Shown here piece after piece: positions 16,301 to 24,597 of a DNA stretch of 64,000 bases. The translations under genes and the position numbers were made by a program. The notes below the pieces were generated by a model. It was not told where the DNA came from. It saw nothing but the letters and a program-made list of their open reading frames with translations, and did not search any database. Within the stretch, counting starts at the first letter, position 1. The number at the start of each line of letters is the position of its first letter. Origin of the DNA: Kitasatospora cinereorecta (lineage in GTDB: Bacteria; Actinomycetota; Actinomycetes; Streptomycetales; Streptomycetaceae); contig NZ_JAMZDX010000007.1 in NCBI RefSeq assembly GCF_024172095.1, forward strand, positions 490,372 through 554,371, given 5' to 3'.

Positions 16301-17271
16301 TGGGCGCAGCCGCCAGAGTTGGAGCGGGCTCTCGGCGGTACCGGTGGAGCCGATCATGGCCAGGGTGCGGCCGTCCGGGCTGAGGGCGGCGGTGCCCCGT
16401 TCGAAGCCGGGCAGGGAGGCCACTTCGGTGTCGTGGTCGAGCTCCCAGACGTGGGCCCGGTGGTCCGCGCCGCCCTCGATGAGCAGGGTCCCGCCGTCGG
16501 CGCTCATCGCCCGGGGCACCCCGAACAGGGGTCGGTGGGTGAGGTCCAGGCCGGTGGAGACCTGTAGGCGGTGCAGCACACCGCCCCCGTCGACCGCGAC
16601 GACGTAGGACTCGTCCGAGCTGAACGCCAGAAAGCCGACGTAGTCGGTGAACCCGGTGATGGTGAGCAGCGCGCGGCGGGCCGGTACGTCCCAGAGCCGG
16701 ACCGTGGCGTCGCGACTGCCGCTGGCCAGCATGCTGCCGTCCGGGCTGAAGGCCAGCGCGGTCACCATCATCCCGTGCCCGGTGAAGGTGGCCAGCTCGG
16801 CGCCGGTGACCGGATCGAACACGTGGACGGTGCCGTCGGCGGAGCCGATGGCCATACGTTCGACGGCTTCAGATCCCGGTGCACCACTCCCGCCGCATGG
16901 ATCGCCGCGAGCGCCTCGGCCAACCCCGCGGCCAGCGAGTGCAGCCGGTCCGCGGCCAGCGGCGCGGCCTCCCGCAGCGAACCGCCCGCCACGTAGGCCG
17001 TGGCCAGCCAGGGCGGCGAACCGTCCGGATCGGCGTCCACGACCTGCGCGGTGTGGAACCCGCCCACCCGCCGGGCGGCCGCCACCTCGGCGCGGAACCG
17101 TTCCCGGAACTCGGGCTGCGCGGCCAGCTCGGCCCGGATCGTCTTCACCGCGACCGCCCGCCCGGCGGCCGTGCGGGCCAGGTAGACGACGCCCATGCCG
17201 CCTTCCCCGAGCCGCCCCAGCACCTCGTAGGGCCCTACTCGCCCCGGATCCCCCACCTCCGACTCGCGCAT
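16298..17271 (-). pseudogene. Ser/Thr protein kinase-WD40 gene broken by an internal deletion
   Basis: The 5' part (ATG 17271, GAGAGGG ribosome site) encodes a Hanks-type kinase N-lobe: GRLGEGGMGVVYLAR loop, VAVKTI lysine, and HRDLKPSNV at residues 131-139. The activation segment (DFG, APE) and the rest of the C-lobe should follow. Instead, at 16855 the reading switches frame directly into WD40 repeats (MAIGSADGTVHVFD, then ASGSRDATVRLWD) running to 16298. The kinase frame continues as nonsense to a stop at 16768. A simple frameshift would not remove the C-lobe; a deletion joining catalytic loop to beta-propeller explains both the missing part and the frame change. Intact streptomycete kinases of this type have a full kinase domain followed by about seven WD repeats; roughly four remain. 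A 185-residue WD40 fragment could start at ATG 16855. Confidence 0.8.
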
Positions 17272-17375
17272 TGCCACCCTCTCTGAGTCCGCCCAAGGGG
17301 GGAGTCTAGGGAGATAGTTGACGACCTGTATGCCGGTATGAAGATCCTCTGGCCGGCGGTGTGGGTGATGATCGG

Positions 17376-18002
17376 TCAGGCGAGGTCCCAGTCCAGGCAC
17401 TGGTACCGGACGGCGGGGGCCCAGCCGGTGTCGGTGAAGGCGCGGCCCGCCTCCAGCGCGTCGGCGACCGCGGCGAGGTATGCGGCGAGGGAGGGCCAGC
17501 GGTCGGGCTCGGGGGCCTCGGCCTCGGCGTGGCACCCGACCCGGCCGTACCCCGGGCCGGGGGTGCAGTCGGCGAACAATCCGTACAGGCCGTCCGGGTC
17601 GGAGCCCGCGAAGGCGAGGTGGCGTCGGCCGGGCTCGTCCTCGTCCCCGTGGGACGCGGGCCCGCCGACCCACTGCGCCAGCTTCGCGAGCGGGCCGATG
17701 CCGCCGTTCGGGAGGAGGTAGCCGCTGGGGTCGGTCTCCGGGTCCCAGGGCTCGGCCGGATCAGGTCGGCGGGTCTGCCACTCGAAGTCGTCGGCGGGCC
17801 CGGTGCCGTTGTGGAGCAGGTAGAACGCGCGCAGGTCGGGCGGCAGTCGGAGCCCGAACGCGCGCTCGGTGGCGAGGAGTTCCTGCTCGGTGGCCGGTGC
17901 CGGCAGCCGCCGGTGGCTGCGCGGGGCGTGCCGGGCGAGCCACTGCTCGATCCGTCCCCACGCGGCCACCGTCTGCTCGATCCGGAGCTGGTCGTCGGTC
18001 AT
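17376..18002 (-). CDS. SMI1/KNR4 family protein
   Basis: 208 residues from ATG 18002, with TAGGGT seven bases upstream (leaderless pattern); a GTG at 18011 is the alternative. The SMI1/KNR4 (SUKH) core is visible: an opening helix ending WGRIEQWLARHAP, the ATEQELLATERAFGLRLPPD element, the DLRAFYLLHNGTG strand, and a C-terminal WPSLAAYLAAVADALEAG helix. SUKH proteins include immunity proteins for contact-dependent and polymorphic toxins, and many stand-alone members. No toxin gene is adjacent, so an immunity role is not supported here. Confidence 0.8.
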   Translation of the reverse strand: MTDDQLRIEQTVAAWGRIEQWLARHAPRSHRRLPAPATEQELLATERAFGLRLPPDLRAFYLLHNGTGPADDFEWQTRRPDPAEPWDPETDPSGYLLPNGGIGPLAKLAQWVGGPASHGDEDEPGRRHLAFAGSDPDGLYGLFADCTPGPGYGRVGCHAEAEAPEPDRWPSLAAYLAAVADALEAGRAFTDTGWAPAVRYQCLDWDLA

Positions 18003-18043
18003 GCCGGTCACCCTACGGCCGGGCGCCGACAGGCCGGGACGGG

Positions 18044-19192
18044 TCAGCCCGCGGGCACGGCCGCGGGGTCCGTGATGTGCAGGACCGCGTCGACCGCGGT
18101 GAGGGTGGCGGGTTCGAGCGGGAAGTAGCCCTGGCGAGGGATGGTGTCGGTGCGGGTCCGGCCGGGCGGGACGGCGGCGGCCAAGGTGAGGTGCCAGGGG
18201 GCGGACCGGTCCTGGAGCAGGAACTCGTGGGTGCCGGGCGCGGGTTCGCCGAGGCCGAGGGCCGGGCTGCTGCCGAGGCTTCCGGCGATGACGGTGCAGT
18301 GCTCGCCGAGCAGCGGTCCGAGGATGGCGCCGGCACAGGACCAGTCGGCGGTCAGCTCCGCGGAGCTCCAGTTGCTGGCGGACCGCTGGAGGTGGAGGTT
18401 GTGGGCGAAGACCAGGGTCGGGCCGCGGCGGGCCTCGATCTCCCGGATCTCCAGGAGGTTGCGGGCCATCAGGGTGTCCCGGACGGCGAGCAGGCCGGTG
18501 ATCCGCGCGCTCGGTTCGAGCGGCTGGGACGCCTGGCGGTGGTAGCGCAGCAGGCCGAGGCCGGCGGTGAGGTGGGTCCTGGTCCGGTACCAGGCGTCGC
18601 GGGAGGTGGCGGCGATCCGTTCCGGCGCCCGCTGGTGGAGCAGGTTGAGCAGGTCATCGGCGATCACGCGCAGCCGGTCGGCCTCCGCGGTGTCGCCGAT
18701 CGAGGCGGCCGCGTCGAGGATGGCCTCGGGCTGGTCCCAGCGCTCGTCCGCCCCGGCGAGGGCCGCGATGTCCAGGTCGAGGCCGAGGTAGTCGCGGGCG
18801 TGTTCGAGGTAGCGGCGCGGGCTCGGGGCGGTGGTGTTCTCGGTCGGGGCGTCGAAGCCGTGGAAGGCCAGGCGTTCGGCCGGCGGGCGGGTGCGGTTGT
18901 ACGCGCGCATCCACGCGACCAGCCGCCGGTTGTGGTCGAGGTCGCCGAAGTCGTGGGTGAAGCCCTCGCGCAGCACGGTGTCGAGGGAGCCGGCGCCGCC
19001 GCGGACGTAGTCGTCCACGGCGAGTGCGGCGATCCGGTCGGTCTCCAGGGCGATCGACCGGAAGCCGAGCTCGGCCAGCCGGGGGAGGAGTGCGTTGCGG
19101 ACGTAGCCGAAGGCCGGTTCCTGGTGGGTGGGTTCGCCGAGGGCGAGAAGTTCGCACGACGGGGTCACGAAGTCGCGAATGTCCTGAGTCAT
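18044..19192 (-). CDS. Erythromycin esterase-like protein
   Basis: 382 residues from ATG 19192. The N-terminal LLALGEPTHQEPAF matches the Ere family GE-x-x-H metal/catalytic motif, and a later VFAHNLHLQR corresponds to the conserved H-N-x-H region. Ere enzymes hydrolyse the macrolide lactone; many actinobacterial homologues act on other substrates. It is divergent from a double-MerR regulator, with a perfect inverted repeat between them, so drug-inducible expression is likely (inference). The upstream in-frame extension to 19339 crosses that promoter and is rejected. Confidence 0.85.
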   Translation of the reverse strand: MTQDIRDFVTPSCELLALGEPTHQEPAFGYVRNALLPRLAELGFRSIALETDRIAALAVDDYVRGGAGSLDTVLREGFTHDFGDLDHNRRLVAWMRAYNRTRPPAERLAFHGFDAPTENTTAPSPRRYLEHARDYLGLDLDIAALAGADERWDQPEAILDAAASIGDTAEADRLRVIADDLLNLLHQRAPERIAATSRDAWYRTRTHLTAGLGLLRYHRQASQPLEPSARITGLLAVRDTLMARNLLEIREIEARRGPTLVFAHNLHLQRSASNWSSAELTADWSCAGAILGPLLGEHCTVIAGSLGSSPALGLGEPAPGTHEFLLQDRSAPWHLTLAAAVPPGRTRTDTIPRQGYFPLEPATLTAVDAVLHITDPAAVPAG

Positions 19193-19221
19193 GAGCCTCA
19201 AGCGTATCCGTGATGACTCGG

Positions 19222-19270
19222 TTGAGACTTTGGAGCACTGCGGGCGCGTGGAAGCGCGGTAAAGTCTCAA
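19222..19270. promoter_or_regulatory. Divergent promoter with perfect inverted repeat (double-MerR operator)
   Basis: TTGAGACTTT (19222-19231) and its exact complement AAAGTCTCAA (19261-19270) flank a 29-base centre. On the plus strand TAAAGT (19260-19265) is a good -10 nine bases before the regulator GTG, so the right arm overlaps the -10. The mirror copy faces the esterase gene. Two arms plus a regulator with two DNA-binding domains fit binding of one arm per HTH pair. Confidence 0.7.
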
Positions 19271-19274
19271 ACCC

Positions 19275-20054
19275 GTGAAACCCCTTCGACCGGCCGACCT
19301 CGCGCGCGAGCACGGCATCTCGACCCAGGCGGTCCGCAACTACGAGCGGGACGGGTTCCTTCCGCCCGCTGGCCGGACCGCCAGTGGCTACCGGATCTAC
19401 ACCGAGCGGCACGCGGCGGCGCTGCGCGCGTACCTGGCGCTGGTCCCGGCGTACGGGTACCCGGCCGCGGGACGGATCATGGCCGCGGTCAACCGCGGCG
19501 AGGCCGACGAGGCGCTGGCGGAGATCGACCGCGGGCACGCCCGGCTGCTGCGCGACCGCGACACCCTGGCATCGGTCCGGAGCGCCGTCGAGCACCTCAC
19601 CGACGGCGATCCGGCGATCGATCCGGCGATCGATCCGGCGATCGATCCGGCGATCGAGTCGGCGATCGAGTCGGCGATCGAACGGGCCGGGGCCGCCGGG
19701 CGGTGGACGGTCGGGGAGGTGGCGCACCGGCTCGGGGTCACCCCGGCGACGCTGCGCGCCTGGGAGGCGGCGGGCATCCTCGGGCCCGAGCGCGACCCGG
19801 CGACCGGGTACCGGGTCTACCGGGCGGCCGACCTGCGCGACGCCGAACTCGCCCATCTGCTGCGGCGCGGCGGCTACCCGTTGGAGCAGATCGCGAGCGT
19901 GGTGCGGCAGATCCGTGCGGCCGGCGGCACCGAGCGGCTGTCGAGCGCGCTGGCGCAGTGGCGGCAGCGGCTGACGGCGCAGGGCCTGGCCATGCTGGAC
20001 GCGGCGGCCCGGCTGGGTGAGCTGCTGAGCCTGCCGGGCGCTGCCGAGGGCTGA
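19275..20054 (+). CDS. Double-MerR transcriptional regulator (TioE-like)
   Basis: 259 residues from GTG 19275 (probably leaderless). Two complete MerR winged helices are present: about 3-60 (LRPADLAREHGISTQAVRNY, GYRIYTERHAAALR) and about 146-215 (WTVGEVAHRLGVTPATLRAW, GYRVYRAADLRDAELA). They are joined by a helical segment and a tetrapeptide-repeat linker (DPAI x4, ESAI x2). Two MerR domains in one chain is the layout of the TioE-type family known from actinobacteria. It is divergent from the erythromycin esterase-like gene, which is its likely target. Confidence 0.85.
   Translation: MKPLRPADLAREHGISTQAVRNYERDGFLPPAGRTASGYRIYTERHAAALRAYLALVPAYGYPAAGRIMAAVNRGEADEALAEIDRGHARLLRDRDTLASVRSAVEHLTDGDPAIDPAIDPAIDPAIESAIESAIERAGAAGRWTVGEVAHRLGVTPATLRAWEAAGILGPERDPATGYRVYRAADLRDAELAHLLRRGGYPLEQIASVVRQIRAAGGTERLSSALAQWRQRLTAQGLAMLDAAARLGELLSLPGAAEG
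19608..19679 (+). repeat. 6 x 12 bp in-frame minisatellite inside the double-MerR gene
   Basis: Four units of GATCCGGCGATC and two of GAGTCGGCGATC, encoding (DPAI)4(ESAI)2 in the linker between the two HTH domains. Unit length is a multiple of three, so copy-number change would alter linker length without breaking the frame. Confidence 0.9.
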
Positions 20055-20085
20055 ACGGCCGCCAGTCGTACGGTGACCGGAGCGA

Positions 20086-20121
20086 CCGGGCCCGCCCGGA
20101 GGTCGGGGGCGGCGGGCCCGG
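20086..20121. terminator. Bidirectional hairpin between convergent genes
   Basis: Perfect 11-base arms CCGGGCCCGCC (20086-20096) and GGCGGGCCCGG (20111-20121) with a 14-base loop, between the double-MerR gene and the LPMO gene that end towards each other. Confidence 0.65.
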
Positions 20122-20130
20122 ACGGGCGGG

Positions 20131-21039
20131 TCAGGCCGGGACGGTGGTGCGGACCCGGCGGTAGAGGAAGACGCCGGAGGTGGTGGCGGACAGCAGCGAC
20201 ACGCCGACCAGGCCGAGCAGCGCGGCCGAGGTGTCCGTCCCGCCGGACGGCGTGGTGTACGCGGCCGGGCTGAGCGCCAGCGGCTCGGCGGCACCGGCAC
20301 CGGCGGCGGCGCCGTGGTCGTGGTAGCTGACGGTGGACTTGGAGGCGTCGGCGGCCAGTTGCTGCTCGCTGGGGGTGCCCGGCGCGGAGAGCGGGGCGGC
20401 GGCCGCGGCGCCGCCGAAGTCCACGTCGGAGCAGCCGTAGAACGCCTCGGGGCTGTCGGTGCGCTGCCACAGCAGGTAGATCAGCTGGCGGCCGGTGCGC
20501 TGGGGCAGGGTGCCGGTGAAGGTGTAGTAGCCGTTGGTGGCGGTGCGGCCGGTGGCGTACTGGGCGACCGGGTGGGAGAGGTCGAGGTCGGACCACTTGA
20601 GCGGCTGGGTGGGGTTGTAGCCGCTGTTGGTGATGTAGAGGGTCATGACGCCCTGGTGGGGCGCGGTGACCCGGAAGTTGAAGGTGTTGCTGCCCGCGGT
20701 GACGCCGGTGGCCGGCCAGTCGGTGCGGGCCATGTCGAGCGCCTTGTACTTGTCGCGGTTGGCCGAGCAGAGCTTCCCGTCGGGGATGATCTGCCGGCTC
20801 TGGCCGTTGGCGTTGGCCTGGTTGACCTCGTTCCAGTCGTACAGCGGCTGGGTGCCGCTCATCGCGACCAGGTCCTTGCAGACCTGGGACTGGGGGTGCT
20901 CGGGGCCCTCGGCGTAGCAGGCCGCGATGCGGCTGGTCGGGCCGTACAGGGCGCCGTGGGCGCCGGCGGTGCCGGTGCTCGCGACCAGGGCGGCGGCGGT
21001 GACGGCGCCGGCGGCGAGCAGTCTGCGCTTCCAGGGCAT
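20131..21039 (-). CDS. AA10 lytic polysaccharide monooxygenase with C-terminal membrane anchor
   Basis: 302 residues from ATG 21039 (GGAGGAA ribosome site). The signal peptide (1-27) would be cut so that H28 becomes the mature N-terminus (AHGALYGPTSR), the invariant first ligand of the copper histidine brace. H128 (TAPHQG) is the second. The rest (SGTQPLYDWNEVNQ, TLPQRTGRQLIYLLWQRTDS) is typical of chitin- or cellulose-active AA10 enzymes. After the catalytic domain comes a low-complexity linker and a C-terminal transmembrane helix with RR tail (LLGLVGVSLLS), so the enzyme is displayed on the cell surface rather than released. No carbohydrate-binding module is attached. Its promoter carries a DasR-type site, supporting a role in chitin use. 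Confidence 0.92.
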   Translation of the reverse strand: MPWKRRLLAAGAVTAAALVASTGTAGAHGALYGPTSRIAACYAEGPEHPQSQVCKDLVAMSGTQPLYDWNEVNQANANGQSRQIIPDGKLCSANRDKYKALDMARTDWPATGVTAGSNTFNFRVTAPHQGVMTLYITNSGYNPTQPLKWSDLDLSHPVAQYATGRTATNGYYTFTGTLPQRTGRQLIYLLWQRTDSPEAFYGCSDVDFGGAAAAAPLSAPGTPSEQQLAADASKSTVSYHDHGAAAGAGAAEPLALSPAAYTTPSGGTDTSAALLGLVGVSLLSATTSGVFLYRRVRTTVPA

Positions 21040-21158
21040 GGGGGTTTCCTCCTGAGGAAGGTCGGGCCCGGGGTGTGGGGGTGGCCGAGGGCATGCCGCA
21101 GGGCGGGCACGCGTCCCGGACGGCCCGGCGCCGGCCCGGCGCGCCGTGGACCGCGGAG

Positions 21159-21188
21159 AGCGTACGATTGGCCTATACCAATTGACAA
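21159..21188 (-). promoter_or_regulatory. LPMO promoter with DasR-type (dre-like) operator in the spacer
   Basis: On the minus strand TTGTCA (21188-21183) and TACGCT (21164-21159) are -35 and -10 boxes with an 18-base spacer. The spacer contains ATTGGCCTATACCAAT (plus strand 21167-21182). Its core TGGCCTATACCA matches 10 of 12 positions of the DasR box TGGTCTAGACCA. DasR represses chitin and GlcNAc genes in streptomycetes; binding in the spacer would block RNA polymerase. Confidence 0.7.
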
Positions 21189-21294
21189 GAGGCCGCGTAC
21201 CGGAGGAAGTTGACGGAGCGTCGGCCACCCGGGCCCGGAAAGCCGCGAGGCCCGCGGACGAGGTGTCCGCGGGCCCCGGGGGTCGGTGGAACGG

Positions 21295-23781
21295 TCAGCC
21301 GATCGCCCAGTGCTGGAGGGCGGAGCCGGTGTCCGCCTGCTGGGTGACCAGGGCGCCGTCGGTGGTGGACGCGGTGGTCAGCAGCAGGCCGCTCTTCTGC
21401 GAGGCGACGGTGTAACCGCCGGAGACGGCGCTGACGATCCAGTGCTGGTTGGTGCCGCCGGTGCAGGTCCACTGGATGATCTGGGCGCCGGCGGCGGTGG
21501 AGCCCCCGCTGACGTCCATGCACAGGCCGGACTCGCCGTTGACGATCTGGTAGCTGCCGTCGCTCTGCTGGGTGAAGACCCAGCTCTGGTTGGCGCCGCC
21601 GTTCGGGCTCCAGGTGACCAACTGGGTGCCGGCGCTGGTGGAGTGGCCCGGGTCGTCCAGCGCCTTACCGGAGGCGATCAGGGTGTGGCTGCCGTTCAGC
21701 GCCGGGTTGACCGCCCAGCTGAAGGTGGTGGAGCCGGTGGCCGTGCCGGAGGCGGCGGTGACGGTGACCGTCGAGGAACCGGCGGCGGTCGGGGTGCCGG
21801 TGATCAGACCGGTGGAGCCGATCGACAGGCCGGCCGGCAGACCGGTCGCCGACCAGGTCAGCGGCTTGCCCGCCGAGTCGCCCGCGCTGAGCTGCAGCGA
21901 GACGGCGGTGTTGACCTTGGTGGCCTGGTTGCCGGGGTTGGTGACGGTGACGGTCTCCGGCGCGGCGCCGGTCGAGGTCAGGGTCAGGGTCTGCTCGGCC
22001 GCGGTGCGGCCCCCGCCGACGGTGCTGCCGCTGGTGTCGGTCCAGGCCCGGCCCGGCGTGGTCTCGGCGAGCCGCCCGGCGGTGGAGGAGAGGCCGAGGA
22101 CCAGCCCGCTGTAGCGGTTGACCAGCTTGAACGCGCCGGTGGTCGCGCCCGCGGAGGTGGTGACGGGCAGCACGAACCACTGCTGGCCGACGGTGGGTCC
22201 GCCCGCCGGTGTGGTGGTGGCGGTCGGAAGGGCGCCCCAGGCGCGGCCGGAGACGGCGCCGGAGTCGACCCCGAGCAGCTGCCCGGTCGAGGAGTTGGCG
22301 ATCCGGTAGGAGCCGTCGCCGTTGGCGGCGAAGTTCCAGGACTCGAGGGCCGAGCCGGTGGCGGAGGCCGCCGAGGTGGTCGCGGAGCCGCCGGAGACCT
22401 GGGCCAGCACGCGGCCGTTCCCGGCGGCGATCCGGTACGACCTGGTCAGGTCGACCGGCGGCGCGGCCGGCGCGGAGGAGCCGATGGTGACGTTGACGTA
22501 CTCGCCGGAGGCGTTGTTCGAGCAGCCGAAGGCGCAGTAGGTCCGGAAGGACTTGCCGACGATCTGGGAGCTGGTCCGGTTGGCGCCGTCCAGGAACCAG
22601 CGGTACCAGGAGGCGGTGTGGTAGCTGCCGGTGTCACCGATCGGGTACCACTTCTGGGTCGCCAGGTTGTCGGTGGCGTAGTACTGCTGCGGGGCGTTGC
22701 CGCTCTGGTCGACGGCCTGCGGCTCGCCGATCCACAGGCCCAGGTAGGCGTTCCAGGTGACGTCCATGACGAACAGCGGCGAGGTGGCCGGCATCGTCCC
22801 GGCCGCGATCTGCTGGGCGGAGGTGCCGGTGTTGGCCGGGCTGTACTCCTTGGCCGCCGGGGTGTAGCCGGTGGTGTTGGTGGAGTCGACCGGGACCATG
22901 TTGGACTCGCGGCCGCCGACGCCGGCCTCGGTCCAGGCGCCGTCGTACCACTTCTGCCAGGAGCCGGGCGCCATCTTGGACGCGATCGGGGCACGGGCGG
23001 CGTGCTCGTAGAACGCCGTCCAGCCGCCGGTCTTGTCGATCACCCGGGAGCCGTAGAAGACGTAGAAGTAGCCGGAGGCGGTGTCCACCAGCAGGCGCTG
23101 GTCGCCGTCGCCGTAGTAGTACGTCTGGTTGGGGAAGGCCGCGGTGTCGCCCCGGGTGGTGGAGTACGGCGAGGTGATGACGTGGTCCTTGACGGCCCAG
23201 GTCTTCCCCTGGTCGGTGGAGACCGCGTAGTCGATGGCGTCGAAGTGCAGGCCGTCGTTGAAGGGCTGCGGGGTGAACTCGTTGTGCACCAGCCCGTACC
23301 AGTTGCCGGTGTCCGGGTCGACCCAGACGCCGGACAGGTCGCAGTAGTTCTTCTGCGCGTAGCTGGTGCTGCCGGTGGCGAAGCTGGCGCTCTTGCCGGT
23401 CGGGCTGTTGTTGCAGCGCCAGGTGGTGTCGTTGTTCTTGTCGCTCGCGTTGGCCGGGTTGACGGAGTCGCTGACGGCGGCGGACCGGGCGGCGGTGTCG
23501 AAGTCGGTGCCGGTGAAGAAGTCCCAGTAGCGAGGGTCGTTCTTGCCGTAGAGCGCGGCGGACTGCTGGAACCAGAAGCTGCCGTCCTTGTCCAGGTACG
23601 GGACGGCCGGGGTGTCGGTCGGGTGGGCGTAGCCGACCGGCGCGGAGACGCCGACCGTGTAGGTCGCACCGGACGGTCCGGCGGCGTCGACCGCCGAGGC
23701 GGGCGAGGCGGGGGCGGCGACCAGCAGCAGGGCCGCCGCCGTGAGGGCGGTGGCGAGCTTGCGGGGTGGCGGCAGGGACAC
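21295..23781 (-). CDS. Large secreted lectin-type protein with two beta-trefoils and Ig-like domain
   Basis: 828 residues from GTG 23781, which has AAGGAGT six bases upstream; the longer open frame to 24039 has no ribosome site. Signal peptide about 1-29. A large Trp/Tyr/Asn-rich N-terminal domain (about 30-440) is not recognised; sialidase or beta-propeller folds are possible, but no Asp-box is obvious. A first trefoil-like region (about 445-580, LESWNFAANGDGSYRIANS), an Ig-type cadherin-like domain (about 605-690, GLPAGLSIGSTGLITGTPT) and a C-terminal ricin B-type trefoil (about 697-828, QxW-type repeats NQSWVFTQQSDG, NQHWIVS, LQHWAIG) follow. Probably a polysaccharide- or glycoprotein-directed exoprotein. 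Confidence 0.8.
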   Translation of the reverse strand: MSLPPPRKLATALTAAALLLVAAPASPASAVDAAGPSGATYTVGVSAPVGYAHPTDTPAVPYLDKDGSFWFQQSAALYGKNDPRYWDFFTGTDFDTAARSAAVSDSVNPANASDKNNDTTWRCNNSPTGKSASFATGSTSYAQKNYCDLSGVWVDPDTGNWYGLVHNEFTPQPFNDGLHFDAIDYAVSTDQGKTWAVKDHVITSPYSTTRGDTAAFPNQTYYYGDGDQRLLVDTASGYFYVFYGSRVIDKTGGWTAFYEHAARAPIASKMAPGSWQKWYDGAWTEAGVGGRESNMVPVDSTNTTGYTPAAKEYSPANTGTSAQQIAAGTMPATSPLFVMDVTWNAYLGLWIGEPQAVDQSGNAPQQYYATDNLATQKWYPIGDTGSYHTASWYRWFLDGANRTSSQIVGKSFRTYCAFGCSNNASGEYVNVTIGSSAPAAPPVDLTRSYRIAAGNGRVLAQVSGGSATTSAASATGSALESWNFAANGDGSYRIANSSTGQLLGVDSGAVSGRAWGALPTATTTPAGGPTVGQQWFVLPVTTSAGATTGAFKLVNRYSGLVLGLSSTAGRLAETTPGRAWTDTSGSTVGGGRTAAEQTLTLTSTGAAPETVTVTNPGNQATKVNTAVSLQLSAGDSAGKPLTWSATGLPAGLSIGSTGLITGTPTAAGSSTVTVTAASGTATGSTTFSWAVNPALNGSHTLIASGKALDDPGHSTSAGTQLVTWSPNGGANQSWVFTQQSDGSYQIVNGESGLCMDVSGGSTAAGAQIIQWTCTGGTNQHWIVSAVSGGYTVASQKSGLLLTTASTTDGALVTQQADTGSALQHWAIG

Positions 23782-24597
23782 GGGTACTCCTTCTGCGGCG
23801 AACGCACCGGGGTGCGCGTGGGGGAGGCGTCGGCAGTGGCCGGTCGCGGCAGCGGGGGAGACCGAGGGGGTCGCGGTCGGCGGCGCGCGGGCGGCCCGCG
23901 GCTGACGCGCCGACGGGGCGGATGGCGGCCGGGCGTGCGGACCCGGAGCCGGCGGCCGGACGGGGCCGCCGTACAGGAGCCGCCCGCGCAGTCGGCGGGC
24001 GGAGCGTTGCGCGGTGCCGTCGGGTGCCCGAGCGAGCACCTTCGAAGCAGGTTCCGTGCAACTTCGAGCACACCGTGGCAGGGTGCGGGGGCGAAGTCAA
24101 GGGGGCGGAGCCCGGCGGATCCCGCATCCGCAGGGTCGGGCCCGGCAGGCCGGGGACACGCGACAAAAGTCCAAACCGCGGCGGCGAGTGTCCGTTGACC
24201 GGCCGTGATGCCGCTCAACAGACTGGCTGCGCGGGGCGGAAACGTCCCGCCGGTCGCGGATCCCGCCCGCCGGCCCGGGGTGCGAGCCCGGACCGACGGA
24301 GGCCCGCGACCGCCCACCACCCACCAGCCACCACCCATCGTCCATCGTCCGCGGGCGGGCGGACCGACCACGAGAGGCAGCCCCCGATGCCCCCACCCCA
24401 CCTCCCCCCACGAGCCGCCCGACGACCGGGCCGCACGCAACCCGGGTGAGCCGGAGGGCGGACCGTCCTGCTCCGTCCGGGTGCGCCCGCCCCGTGTCGC
24501 GGAACGGCGCCCGCCCCCTGATGATGGCCTGACCCGGAAGGTGGGCCGCCGTGCGCGCTGCGGCCCGGACCGAACCCGGGGAAAGGCGGTCGCGCGG
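23782..24597. other. 816-base divergent intergenic region
   Basis: Between the lectin protein (minus) and the MFS pump (plus). Very GC-rich, with low-complexity CAC/CCA runs around 24315-24350. TTGACC at 24196-24201 could be a -35 but has no good -10. Related CTTCGA words recur around 24040-24070. Open frames on both strands here have no ribosome site or coding bias and are judged non-coding. The lack of content over 0.8 kb is unusual for this dense region. Confidence 0.4.

Noticed and set aside
16298..16855. Functional stand-alone WD40 gene
   Set aside because: Starts exactly at the deletion junction with no ribosome site and has too few repeats for a closed propeller; treated as part of the broken kinase gene.
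17376..18002. SMI1/KNR4 protein as immunity partner of a polymorphic toxin
   Set aside because: No toxin, RHS, WXG or filamentous haemagglutinin gene is next to it.
23782..24039. N-terminal extension of the lectin protein to 24039
   Set aside because: Arg/Pro-rich, no ribosome site at that start, while GTG 23781 has AAGGAGT and is followed by a signal peptide.
24387..24449. 20-codon frame (Pro/Arg-rich) after GAGAGG
   Set aside because: Ribosome-like site present but composition is random GC-rich DNA and nothing supports translation.
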